In this document: positions 40,833 through 52,580 of the stretch, piece by piece
How the letters are laid out: each line of letters opens with the position of its first letter
Position numbering within the stretch: the first letter of the stretch is position 1
From: Turritopsis dohrnii
Lineage: Eukaryota > Cnidaria > Hydrozoa > Anthoathecata > Oceaniidae
Reading direction: 5' to 3'
Assembly: GCA_027922465.2 (NCBI GenBank)
Contig: BQMF02000018.1
Coordinates: 186,001 to 250,000 of the forward strand
Length of the DNA: 64,000 nucleotides
The notes under the pieces: generated by a model
What the model saw: the letters and a program-made list of their open reading frames with translations, nothing else
Told to the model about the DNA's origin: nothing
The model's database searches: none
Position numbers and translations under genes: made by a program

Positions 40833-43023
40833 AGATGCCCTACCGGGCAGAAGTATTCCTGCGGATGACTGTAAGACTTTCTGGAGCCTTTTCAGAAAGA
40901 AATGAGTGTTAGTTCACGCTTTAAAACCATATGCATAATGCAGGAATGATGTTTGCAGTATTTTACATTTTACCTTTTAGCTACGATAACTATTAAACTT
41001 TGTTGTTTCATATAAAACTTTAGTCTTGCATCAATTTAGAGATTTTTTTAAAAAAATTTCCATTCGAAGTTGCACTCCCTAAAGCATCTTCAAGAAGCAA
41101 TTAACTAATTAAAAGATTATCGCGTTAAGAATAATCTGTGCTTTAAAAGGTGAATGTTTGTTCACGGTTTAAAACAATATGCATAATGTGGTATGATGTT
41201 CTTTGTGTTTTACAGTTTATCTTGTAGCTGTGAAAGAAGTAATATTTGTTATTTCATATAAACTGCACTGTTTTGCATCATTTAGAGATTTTTTCAAAAA
41301 GTTTTTTATTCATAGTTATATTCCCTAAAGCATCTTCAAAAAGTAATTAAGTAATGAAAACTTTGTCACATTAGCTTTTGAAGGGAAAAACTGTGGCGTA
41401 AATACAGTGTGTATCAAAATGTCTTATCCACCAACTTTCAAGGCGTATATCTCATTACATGTCTTATAAAATATTGGGAATTTTATATCACAAGAAAGAG
41501 CTTTTCGTGCTGTATCCATTAATATAAAATGTTTGCCAAAATATTTGTTCTTTGATAAGATATTGAAGAAAAACTCAACGATTTGGCTCATTAAATTCTT
41601 AAAAGTCAATTAACTCATTTTACAATGAAGGCCATTTGTAAACACAATAAAAAAATTAAAAATCATCACACAGTAAAAAAAATTTATTTGAAATTTTTAT
41701 GATTAGTTGCTATGGGAAATTGATACGCAAAGCTATACTTAAAGTTTTCTAAAGGCTTCATCAGCAAAACAAAAGAAAATTACACCATTAAAAATTCATT
41801 AGCATGTCAGTTAATTGACTTTTAAGAATTCAATGAACCAAATCGTTGAGTTTTTCTTCAATATCTTATCGAAGAACAAATATTTTGGCAAACATTTTAT
41901 ATTAATGGATACAGCATGAAAAGCTCTTTCTTGTGATATAAAATTCCCAATATTTTATAAGACATGTAATGAGATATACGCCTTGAAAGTTGGTGGATAA
42001 GACATTTTGATACACACTGTAGTAATAACTTCGAATTCATTTAATTACATTCCCGAGAGCATCATAAAAGTTAAGAGACTTTGAAAAATTTTGCCGGAGA
42101 TCAAGCTTGAAAAGGAACACCGTCAGTTTAAAAATCCATTAGAGAGCACTCTTCCGTGGACGTTTCAAAATACTCCTTTTAAAACTATACAGTATGAAAA
42201 TCTTTATGTTGTTTGTACCTGAACTTCATAATAAAAACTTTTACTTGGCCTTGCAAAATAATAAAATTATCTGTGTTTCCTTTTTATCGTCAGCTTGATA
42301 GTATACAAATTTTAGAATCATACAATATTTTAAATTCGACTAGTCAATTAAAAAAGTGGTCATCTATTGATTAATAAAATGGGTATAAGCTGATGAGGAA
42401 GATGAGCTGTGCTTCAAGATTCCAGAGCTTTATAAAAACAGGATAGCTTACCTAGGAACATGAAATAGAAAATTGTATTATATTTAGAAAAAGACTAATA
42501 GAAACCTTACGCATTTTTTTAAATCGATGTAAGCATACCGTTTTTGTAGTCGTTCATATCTGATTTGAAGCAACAAAAACTGCTTATTTATCACGAATAA
42601 CTACTAAGAGTATTAGTTTCACGTAGATTATCAGTTTGGACCATAAATGTTTTTGATTCTTTTAAGTTTGACAGCCGTATAACCTCTTCTATATCCATAT
42701 ATTCAACCAAGAAATTTTCTCAGATCTACGCGTGCTTCTTCGCTTCCATTTTTAAAACAACTATGGAAAAACGTAAGAACGTTGCATAAGACTCACGTGA
42801 AAAACATTTCTACCTTGGCATCTGCGATTTAGCCATATGTTAATTATTCCTTTCACTAGAGCTGATATTTTACACTTTTAGAGTCTTTTCAAGCAAAGTA
42901 CTTGTATACAATGAATATAGTGTGAGTTTAGACTGTTAAATCATAAAAAGAATGTAAGTTGGGAACATTAATGATTTGAGTGGCTATTTCCCATCGACAA
43001 AAATTGGTCTAGGTTTGGACAGT
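40833..43023 (-). mobile_element. Non-autonomous Helentron, 1.6-kb tandem unit 1
   Basis: Plus strand runs from AAGATGCCCTACCGGGCAG (hairpin TGCCC-TACC-GGGCA) to CTAGGTTTGGACAGT. It carries a 615-bp MITE (41405-42019) plus its TA duplication; without it the unit is about 1.57 kb. It has a diverged internal duplication (40905-41160 versus 41160-41400, sharing AATATGCATAATG, TAGAGATTTTTT and AAAGCATCTTCAA). Confidence 0.82.
41405..42019. mobile_element. 615-bp MITE with 212-bp TIRs (Tc1/mariner type)
   Basis: Inverted arms 41405-41616 and 41808-42019 begin CAGTGTGTATCAAAATGTC and differ at only a handful of positions. Flanked by TA (41403-41404, 42020-42021). Units 2-4 read AAATAGTAATAACTTC without interruption at this place, which is the empty site. 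The 61-aa ORF within an arm has its mirror in the other arm and is not a gene. Confidence 0.9.
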
Positions 43024-43043
43024 AAAAAAAAAACAAAAACAAC

Positions 43044-44611
43044 AAGATGCCCTACCGGGCAGAAGTATTCCTGCGGATGACTGTAAGACTTTCTGGAGCC
43101 TTTTCAGAAAGAAATGAGTGTTAGTTCACGCTTTAAAACCATATGCATAATGCGGAATGATGTTTGCAGTATTTTACATTTTACCTTTTAGCTACGATAA
43201 CTATTAAACTTTGTTGTTTCATATAAAACTTTAGTCTTGCATCAATTTAGAGATTTTTTTAAAAAAATTTCCATTCGAAGTTGCACTCCTTAAAGCATCT
43301 TCAAGAAGCAATTAACTAATTAAAAGATTATCACGTTAAGAATAATCTGTGCTTTAAAAGGTGAATGTTTGTTCACGGTTTAAAACAATATGCATAATAT
43401 GGTATGATGTTCTTTGTGTTTTACAGTTTATCTTGTAGCTGTGAAAGAAGTAATATTTGTTATTTCATATAAACTGCACTGTTTTGCATCATTTAGAGAT
43501 TTTTTCAAAAAGTTTTTTATTCATAGTTATATTCCCTAAAGCATCTTCAAAAAGTAATTAAGTAATGAAAACTTTGTCACATTAAGTTTTGAAGGGAAAA
43601 TCTGTGGCGTAAATAGTAATAACTTCGAATTCATTTAATTACATTCCCGAGAGCATCATAAAAGTTAAGAGACTTTGAAAAATTTTGCCGGAGATCAAGC
43701 TTAAAAAGGAACACCGTCAGTTTAAAAATCCATTAGAGAACACTCTTCCGTGGACGTTTCATAATACTCCTTTTAAAACTATACAGTATGAAAATCTTTA
43801 TGTTGTTTGTGCCTGAACTTCATAATAAAAACTTTTACTTGGCCTTGCGAAATAATAAAAATATCTGTGTTTCCTTTTTATCGTCAGCTTGATAGTATGC
43901 AAATTTTAGAATCATACAATATTTTAAATTCGACTAGTCAATTAAAAAAGTGGTCATCAAATGATAAATAAAATAGGTAGAAGTTGATGAGGAAGATGAG
44001 CTGTGCTTCATGATTCCAGAGCTTTATAAAAACAGGATAGCTTACCTAGGAACATGAAATAGAAAATTGCATTATATTTAGAAAGACTAATAGAAACCTT
44101 ACGCATTAAATCGATATAAACATACCCTATTGGTAGTCGTTCATCTGTTTTGAAGCATCAAGAACTGCTTATTTATCAAGAATGACTACTAAGAATATTA
44201 GTTTCACGTAAATTATCAGTTTGGATCATAAATGTTTTTGATTCTTTTAAGTTTTACAGCCGTACTACAACCTCTTCTATATCCATATATTCAATAAAGA
44301 AACTTTCACAGATCTACGCATGCTTCTTCGCTTCCATTTTTAAAACAACTACGGAAAACGTAAGAACGTTGCATAAGACTCACATGAAACAACATTTCTA
44401 CCTTGGCATCTGCGATTTAGCCATATGTTAATTATTCCTTTCACTAGAGCTTATATTTTACACTTTTAGAGTCTTTTCAAGCAAAGTACTTGTATACAAT
44501 GAATATAGTGTGAGTTTAGACTGTTAAATCATAAAAAGAATGTAAGTTGGGAACATTAATGATTTGAGTGGCTATTTCTCATCGACAAAAATTGGTCTAG
44601 GTTTGGACAGT
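43044..44611 (-). mobile_element. Non-autonomous Helentron, tandem unit 2
   Basis: Collinear with unit 1 but lacking the 615-bp MITE. It retains the roughly 75-bp segment after GGTGAATG that units 3 and 4 have lost. Separated from its neighbours by A/C-rich spacers of about 20 bp. Confidence 0.85.
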
Positions 44612-44630
44612 GAAAAAAAAAAAAACAAAC

Positions 44631-46123
44631 AAGATGCCCTACCGGGCAGAAGTATTCCTGCGGATGACTGTAAGACTTTCTGGAGCCTTTTCAGAAAGAA
44701 ATGAGTGTTAGTTCACGCTTTAAAACCATATGCATAATGCGGAATGATGTTTGCAGTATTTTACATTTTACCTTTTAGCTACGATAACTATTAAACTCTG
44801 TTGTTTCATATAAAATTTCAGTCTTGCATCAATTTCGAGATTTTTTTAAAAACATTTCCATTCGAAGTTGTACTCCCTAAAGTATCTTCAAGAAGCAATT
44901 AACTAATTAAAAGATTATCGTGTTAAGAATAATCTGTGCTTTAAAAGGTGAATGTGAAAGAAGTAATATTTGTTATTTCTAGAAACTGCACTGTTTTCAT
45001 CATTTAGAGATTTTTTCAAAAACTTTTTTATCCATAGTTATATTTCCTAAAGCATCTTCAAAAAGTATTTAAGTAATGAAAACTTTGTCACATTAAGTTT
45101 TGAAGGGAAAATCTGTGGCGTAAATAGTAATAACTTCTAATTCATTTAATTACATTCCCGAGAGCATCATAAACGTTAAGAGACTTTGAAAAATTTTGCC
45201 GGAGATCAAGCTTAAAAAGGAACACCGTCAGTTTAAAAATCCATTAGAGAACACTCTTCCGTGGACGTTTCAAAATACTACTTTTAAAACTATACAGTAT
45301 GAAAATCTTTATGTTGTTTGTACCTGAACTTCATAATAAAAACTTTTACTTGGCCTTGCGAAATAATAAAAATATCTGTGTTTCCTTTTTATCGTCAGCT
45401 TGATAGTATACAAATTTTAAAATCATACAATATTTTAAATTCGACTAGTCAATTAAAAAAGTGGTCATCTATTGATTAATAAAATGGGTATAAGCTGATG
45501 AGGAAGATAAGCTGTGCTTCAAGATTGCAGAGCTTTATAAAAACAGGGTAGCTTATCTAGGAACATGAATTAAAAAATTGTATTACATTTAGAAAGACTA
45601 ATAGAAACCTTACGCATTAAATCGATATAAACATACCCTATTGGTAGTCGTTCATATCTGTTTTGAAGCATCAAGAACTGCTTATTTGTCAAGAATGACT
45701 ACTAAGAATATTAGTTTCACGTAGATTATCAGTTTGGATCATAAATGTTCTTGATTCTTTTAAGTTTTACAGCTGTACTACAACCTCTTCTATATCCATA
45801 TATTCAATAAAGAAACTTTCACAGATCTACGCATGCTTCTTCGCTTCCATTTTTAAAACAACTACGGAAAATTTAAGAACGTTGCATAAGACTCACATGA
45901 AACAACATTTCTACCTGGCATCTGCGATTTAGCCATATGTTAGTTATTCCTTTCACTAGAGCTTATATTTTACACTTTTAGAGTCTTTTCAAGCAAAGTA
46001 CTTGTATACAATGAATATAGTGTGAGTTTAGACTGTTAAATCATAAAAAGAATGTAAGTTGGGAACATTAATGATTTGAGTGGCTATTTCCCATCGACAA
46101 AAATTGGTCTAGGTTTGGACAGT
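44631..46123 (-). mobile_element. Non-autonomous Helentron, tandem unit 3
   Basis: Same ends as units 1 and 2. It has the internal deletion that joins GGTGAATG directly to TGAAAGAAG, shared with unit 4, and other shared single-base differences, so units 3 and 4 are the most recent duplicates. Confidence 0.85.
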
Positions 46124-46141
46124 GAAAAAAAAAAAACAAAC

Positions 46142-47634
46142 AAGATGCCCTACCGGGCAGAAGTATTCCTGCGGATGACTGTAAGACTTTCTGGAGCCTT
46201 TTCAGAAAGAAATGAGTGTTAGTTCACGCTTTAAAACCATATGCATAATGCGGAATGATGTTTGCAGTATTTTACATTTTACCTTTTAGCTTCGATAACT
46301 ATTAAACTCTGTTGTTTCATATAAAATTTCAGTCTTGCATCAATTTCGAGATTTTTTTAAAAACATTTCCATTCGAAGTTGTACTCCCTAAAGCATCTTC
46401 AAGAAGCAATTAACTAATTAAAAGATTATCGTGTTAAGAATAATCTGTGCTTTAAAAGGTGAATGTGAAAGAAGTAATATTTGTTATTTCTAGAAACTGC
46501 ACTGTTTTCATCATTTAGAGATTTTTTCAAAAACTTTTTTATTCATAGTTATATTCCCTAAAGCATCTTCAAAAAGTAATTAAGTAATGAAAACTTTGTC
46601 ACATTAAGTTTTGAAGGGAAAATCTGTGGCGTAAATAGTAATAACTTCTAATTCATTTAATTACATTCCCGAAAGCATCATAAACGTTAAGAGACTTTGA
46701 AAAATTTTGCCGGAGATCAAGCTGAAAAAGGAACACCGTCAGTTTAAAAATCCATTAGAGAACACTCTTCCGTGGACGTTTCAAAATACTACTTTTAAAA
46801 CTATACAGTATGAAAATCTTTATGTTGTTTGTACCTGAACTTCATAATAAAAACTTTTACTTGGCCTTGCGAAATAATAAAAATATCTGTGTTTCCTTTT
46901 TATCGTCAGCTTGATAGTATACAAATTTTAAAAGCATACAATATTCTAAATTCGACTAGTCAATTAAAAAAGTGGTCATCTATTGATTAATAAAATGGGT
47001 ATAAGCTGATGAGGAAGATAAGCTGTGCTTCAAGATTCCAGAGCTTTATAAAAACAGGGTAGCTTATCTAGGAACATGAATTAAAAAATTGTATTACATT
47101 TAGAAAGACTAATAGAAACCTTACGCATTAAATCGATATAAACATACCCTATTGGTAGTCGTTCATATCTGTTTTGAAGCATCAAGAACTGCTTATTTGT
47201 CAAGAATGACTACTAAGAATATTAATTTCACGTAGATTATCAGCTTGGATCATAAATGTTCTTGATTCTTTTAAGTTTTACAGCTGTACTACAACCTCTT
47301 CTATATCCATATATTCAATAAAGAAACTTTCACAGATCTACGCATGTTTCTTCGCTTCCATTTTTAAAACAACTACGGAAAACTTAAGAAAGTTGCATAA
47401 GACTCACATGAAACAACATTTCTACCTGGCATCTGCGATTTAGCCATATGTTAGTTATTCCTTTCACTAGAGCTTATATTTTACACTTTTAGAGTCTTTT
47501 CAAGCAAAGTACTTGTATACAATGAATATAGTGTGAGTTTAGACTGTTAAATCATAAAAAGAATGTAAGTTGGGAACATCAATGATTTGAGTGGCTATTT
47601 CCCATCGACAAAAATTGGTCTAGGTTTGGACAGT
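46142..47634 (-). mobile_element. Non-autonomous Helentron, tandem unit 4
   Basis: Nearly identical to unit 3, including the shared deletion. It ends CTAGGTTTGGACAGT followed by a long A tract and a 48-bp minisatellite instead of another full unit. Confidence 0.85.
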
Positions 47635-47667
47635 GAAAAAAAAAAAAAAAAAAAAAAACAAAAAAAA

Positions 47668-47850
47668 CACGAACGGTTTCAAAGTATTCCTTGCTTACGC
47701 AGGAATACAAAAAAACACGAACGGTTTCAAAGTATTCCTTGCTTACGCAGGAATACAAAAAAACACGAACGGTTTCAAAGTATTCCTTGCTTACGCAGGA
47801 ATACAAAAACACGAACGGTTTCAAAGTATTCCTTGCTTACGCAGGAATAC
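47668..47850 (-). repeat. 48-bp hairpin minisatellite, four copies
   Basis: Exact 48-bp period (starts 47668, 47716, 47764, 47812). Plus strand CACGAACGGTTTCAAAGTAT, then TCCTTGCTTACGCAGGAATAC and an A run. On the minus strand each unit is a hairpin (TTCCTGC-GTAA-GCAAGGAA with one bulge) followed by ACTTTGAAACCG and a T tract, the same layout as a Helentron 3' end. The overlapping ORFs in three frames are artefacts. Confidence 0.9.
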
Positions 47851-47859
47851 AAAAACAAC

Positions 47860-49305
47860 AAGATGCCCTTGCAGGCATAAGGATTTCTGCAAAATCAGCT
47901 GAAGTATGAAAAAAGAAAGATTACGACATTCTTGAAATTTAAGAAAAGTTTAATCCGCAATATATATTTATTAAATTTCTGATCATGTACTCCTCAAAAA
48001 TCTGGAAAAACATAATTGCCACTATGCAAAACTTTATACCAATAAACATCAATAAACTTGATTATATCTGAATGACATATGTTCTTTATTTTGATGGTAC
48101 GAAATGATATTAAGGATTCAGTGATCAATTCAGATAAGACAATGAGTATGCATGTAAGTCAATGTAAATGTTATGAATTTAATATGTATTGTCAATCTTC
48201 CTAAAACAGAATTCCTAAGGACAAAAAGGAAAGCGTAGATTTTAATGATACGAAATACATACAAAATCAACATACATAACTGAAACTTAAACCTAAAAAC
48301 TTGGAAACTTAAAAAAAACATTAAATTTTTAATTACGCATACACCCCAGGAAATTCTTAAAGCACGACTGACACAATGTGAAACTTACGTTAACTGCCAA
48401 TAAACTTAATGAACAAAAGAACAATAAATCTAATTAGATGCTGTGAAAGATATCACATTGATTACGTAAGTCTTTCCATATATACGGTCAATCTTCCTAA
48501 TAACGAAAAGACTTCCCAAACAAAAAAAGTCAACAAAGATTTGGATTAATTAAATATGTGATCCAAATTAGCAAACATAACTGAAAGCAGTTAAAATTTA
48601 CAGGCAGTCGAGATAAGTTTCCTATTTGCTATCGTAAATAGCAAGTCCTGTTCCTAATTAAGGGCATTAATGATAATACAGCCAAGAACTATACAAGTAA
48701 ATATGCTAACATATCTCTAGAGAAATATCAAACATAAAATGATGCAGGCAGAGGCTAGACAGATGTTCTTGTTGGAGCTGAAGAGGAAACTGAGCTGAGC
48801 TGTACGTATCCAGAACTTAAAAGGCATTACAGCCCACAGATGAAACAAACGAGCTTTTGTATTTAGAAAACCTCAAAAGAATACCAGACATTTTCAAAAA
48901 AAACCAAAAACCTTTCCTTTTTGACACACTGTTTTTATAAAACATTGAGAACTTGTTTTTAAAAAAGAATGAACACAGTAGAATCTTTGTAAGATAATTA
49001 TAAATTTTTACCCTCTACTCTCGGTCTTGGAACTGTAAATCTATTCAACATCGATTGATCAATCAACTTTTGGAAGTTTCTTCGGTCACGCTGTAGTGTA
49101 CCATTATGCAAATGGCGTGCAAATGTAAGTCGAAAAAAATACCCGGATGATCACATGGCGGAAATTCAAGCCAATAAACTAGCGCTATTAAAGTTAATTA
49201 GCACCCTTTCGTAATAGTGGCGCTTCATGCACCAATGAACTTTGAGACGGCGGCTGTATGAACCAATGAACTTCGAAATAAAAAAAATCGCTAGGTTTGG
49301 ACAGT
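47860..49305 (-). mobile_element. Non-autonomous Helentron, array unit (type B2)
   Basis: Collinear with 38334-39733 (shared AATATATATTTATTAAATTT, GATGCAGGCAGAGG and TTTCTTCGGTCACGCTGTAG). Same termini: AAGATGCCCTTGCAGGCA on the left, GCTAGGTTTGGACAGT on the right. Differs by small indels, for example an extra segment near 48845-48890. Confidence 0.8.
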
Positions 49306-49324
49306 AAGATGAAAAAAAAAAAAA

Positions 49325-50150
49325 AAAACTAAGAAAAACAAAGACGATCGTAAAGGCTTTCTTGCTTACGCAGAAATCCAAAAAACACGAACGGTTTCAA
49401 AGTATTCCTTGCTTACGCAGGAATACAAAAACAAAAAAAACACGAACGGTTTCAAAGTATTCCTTGCTTACGCAGGAATACAAAAACCAAAAAAAACACG
49501 AACGGTTTCAAAGTACAGTGGAACCTCTATTAACGGTCACCTCCATACATCGGTCACCTCCTGATAAGCGGCCAGAAAAGAAAGTCCCTGCCGAATTTAT
49601 GGTCAAACTCTTATAAAAAAACCTCCATACATCGGTCACCTCCAATCAACGGCCAAACGGCCACTTTCTATTGTCCCAATGTCTAATTTTACCTCTATTA
49701 ACGGTCAAAAAAATCGTTACGCAAGCAAATGAATGTAAAAATAAAAAAATAAATAATTATTTACAAAAATAAAGTCAAGTCACGCAGCCTTATCTATTGT
49801 AGATGATTTGAACAACTTTTGTGAAACATTAGGTGGTGCTGACTTAGTAAGTGCTTTAAATCTTGTCACACAACGACTTGAAGCACTTAGGCTCAATAAT
49901 GTTGTGTTTATTTTGATCATGAATCATTCTTTATAACCCTCCCATCCTGACCAGCCTTTTTGATAAAAAAAGTATATTCATATAAAACCTCCATACATCG
50001 GTCACCTCTAATGCAACAGCCACTAAGCTGGGTCCCCCAAAGTGGCCGCTATTAGAGGTTCCACTGTATTCCTTGCTTACGCAGAAATCCAAAAAGAAAA
50101 ACAAAGCCGGTTTTAAAGTATTTCTTGCTTTCGCAGAAATCCAATAAGAT
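49325..50150 (-). repeat. Hairpin mini-units at the array end, one split by a MITE
   Basis: Further copies of the roughly 48-bp mini-unit with variable A tracts (CACGAACGG starts at 49386, 49441 and 49497), plus variants AAGACGATCGTAAAGGC and AAAGCCGGTTTTAAAG. The unit at 49497 is interrupted after AAAGTA by a 551-bp element and resumes TATTCCTTGC at 50067. Confidence 0.8.
49516..50066. mobile_element. 551-bp pogo/Tigger-type TIR element
   Basis: Termini CAGTGGAACCTCTATTAACG and its inverse (AGAGGTTCCACTG), flanked by TA (49514-49515, 50067-50068). The interrupted 48-bp unit gives the empty site. CAGTGGAACCTC-type ends are characteristic of pogo/Tigger elements of the Tc1/mariner superfamily. 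Subterminal CATACATCGGTCACCTC recurs three times. At about 49804-49936 a short open stretch reads DDLNNFCETLGGADLVSALN..., ending at a stop, possibly a remnant of transposase C-terminus. Confidence 0.82.
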
Positions 50151-50159
50151 TCCAAGTTA

Positions 50160-50591
50160 GAATACAGTTGACACCTTGGGTAAATTTATAAGTCCAGATT
50201 TAGCGCGACTGAGATGACCTCGATTATGTTGGTTGGTTCGCTTCAAATTAAATGTAGTATTGAGAACAGAAGGTAACTGATTGTTTAAAAGTTTGTAGAT
50301 GAAAACTATATTCAAAGATTTAACAAAGTCAAAAAAGGGAGAATTTTAAAACGAAGAAACAAGGGGGAAGAATGATCACGAAAATCAGAGAAAGTTTTTG
50401 AAAGAGTAAAATAAATTTATAATCCTGCGACGTCGTAACGACGTCATTGGGATGTCATTGAGACGTCTCAGTGAAGATCTGATTGGGACGTCTTTTGAGA
50501 TTCCCACTTCGCGACCATCTTGCGACGTCTTAGGGGCATCTTGGAAAGACGTGTTTACGACGTGTTTACGACGTCTTTGTGCCCGCTGGGA
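50160..50591 (-). repeat. Right half of the GACGTC-rich TIR element
   Basis: 50425-50591 contains many GACGTC or near-GACGTC sites (GACGTCGTAACGACGTCATT, GAGACGTCTC, GGGACGTC, GCGACGTC) and ends GTGCCCGCTGGG, the inverse of the left end at 36887. The Helentron array may have grown inside this element; alternatively these are two independent fragments. Confidence 0.45.
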
Positions 50592-52580
50592 AAGTATGGC
50601 CACCGAAACTTAATTCATGCCACTCTAAATAACACTTTTGAAAGCTGAAAAGTTTGCAACGAATCAGATGAAAAAGACAAAAAAATCATTATTGTGGTGG
50701 TTAAGGCGATTTTTCATTCATCAAATATGAGCGATCGATCACATTTTTGCGCGCGATCGGTCAGATTGAAACAAAGTAAACTACTTTTTGCAACTGTCCG
50801 TTCTCCTGAAAATCAATGTGTCCTTGCTCAAATTTCAAAACCAAAATTGTGATTGACCAAATTCAAGGAATGGAAACATTCTCGAACATCCTAGAACATT
50901 CATTTTTGGACGAGAACATAACGACAAATTGGAAATCAATAGTCAATGACCTACTGTCACTCACTAGTTTTTCTCCTCGCTTACGTTCAAATAATTGTGG
51001 AGATGAAAAGGTTAGGTTCAGCAACGTACTCGTGGAGATTTGGATTTAGTTGCAAGCAAATTTTGTCAGAAAGCTGAGGCTAAGGTCGATCAAAGTATAA
51101 GAAGAAAATCAAAAACATTTTGTTTGAGTCCATCAACAACAAAAAGCGAATCACAATATTTTTTCACATCATCGAGTGCAAACAACAGGAATATTGCAAT
51201 GACGTCATCAACTCAAAATTTTTTCGTGAACACGTTTGTTTCACTTTACCTTTACAGTGAAAAAAATCTTTATGGAAATCTTTACGAAATGAAAAAATCT
51301 TGAATTAATAATTGGTGTATCTGCTGCATCGACCATGAAAAGTTTGGGTCACCTGTGGGAATTCTCACCTTCTTGAGAGGTGAGTGCTTCCTGAGCAAGT
51401 TTGAGAATTCACTTTTAAGCATATTAGATATACGCAAGCCACTTGAAGCTCTTTTGTTAAAGAACTGATCTTGTTTTTCGGCTTCCACTGAAAGAAGCCA
51501 TTCCATTATTAAATTATATTTTAATTCATTCGTAGCTTCGTGGAGGTATAAATTTGAAACCATCTCACCAAAGAAAACAGACAGTAAATGAAATGTCAGT
51601 GGTTTAAATTATCTTCATTTAGTCTCTCAGTATTGTGGATACACGTTTAATCAAAACCTGGCCTGACTCACCGTAATCAAACTACACTGATTACAATATG
51701 GAGTCTAGTTCATAAAACAATCGAACAGTTGAATAAAAATGCTTGTAATTGCGAGTAGGTTTTTTTATTTTGCTTTCCGCGCTGACCAACAATTAATTTT
51801 AAGTAATTCTTTCAATGACTGTAGTTTGATAGCATGTGTCACACATGTAGAACAATCAATATTAAACGTTTTTTGAATCAATTTTAAAAAAATCAAAATG
51901 TTGTAACAGACTGAACGTTAGATTCAAAGCAGAAAGATTTCTCTACTCAATATAAAAATTTGAAAAAAGTCATCATGTCAAGTTTTGGTGGACCTTTAGA
52001 TTAGGCTTTCAAAGAAACCGTGCTCCTTCTCTCATAGTGACTCTCATCTACCTCTTCTGCAGATCAGGAGTATGAAATTTAATTTAATTTTTCTTTGAAA
52101 ATAATATTACTACGTCATGATTACATCATATTTCAGTTGTGTGCATGATTCATGCTTTTTAAGCGTCAACTAACGTTGCTTATACAACGACATAAACAAT
52201 ATACTGTGAGTAATGATTGAAACAGAGGACAGACTATCACATTCAAGGTAATTGGATAAACCTTACAAACAAGATGAGCTGGATAATAAAATATACTAGC
52301 TTATGTGCATTGCTTAGTAGAAGTAAAAAAAATATATGTTTATATAATTTTTCACTTTTTTATTTTTAACTACAAATCTGATATATATTTTCTTCGTTAT
52401 CGTACCAAACAAACTTTGTTGAATTAAGTAAAAATTCTACACCAACACAATAAAACAACATTTCACAATAAAAAAAATAAACGTAGATAGAAAGTACGAA
52501 AAACTGATTTCATCTTTTTTAGTCACGATATTCACAAAGCACGTTTTATATTTTCAGATTTCAAACTTGATAGTGGTCAT
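50592..52580. other. Intergenic, no gene confirmed
   Basis: AT-rich. It contains one protein-like minus-strand ORF open from about 51613 to 51282 (Met at 51563, 93 aa: residues such as EWLLSVEAEKQDQFF) with no recognised family, and two overlapping plus-strand ORFs (50816-51303) without recognisable content. GATCGATCACATTTTTGC and GCGCGCGATCGG at 50731-50761 form a small GATCG-rich cluster. Any of these could be remnants or exons; I cannot support a call. Confidence 0.35.

Noticed and set aside
41424..41609. 61-aa minus-strand ORF
   Set aside because: Located in one arm of the 615-bp MITE; the mirror arm encodes the same, so it is terminal repeat and not a gene.
47579..47909. Several repetitive ORFs on both strands
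   Set aside because: All arise from the 48-bp minisatellite, which is open in several frames; no conserved protein is implied.
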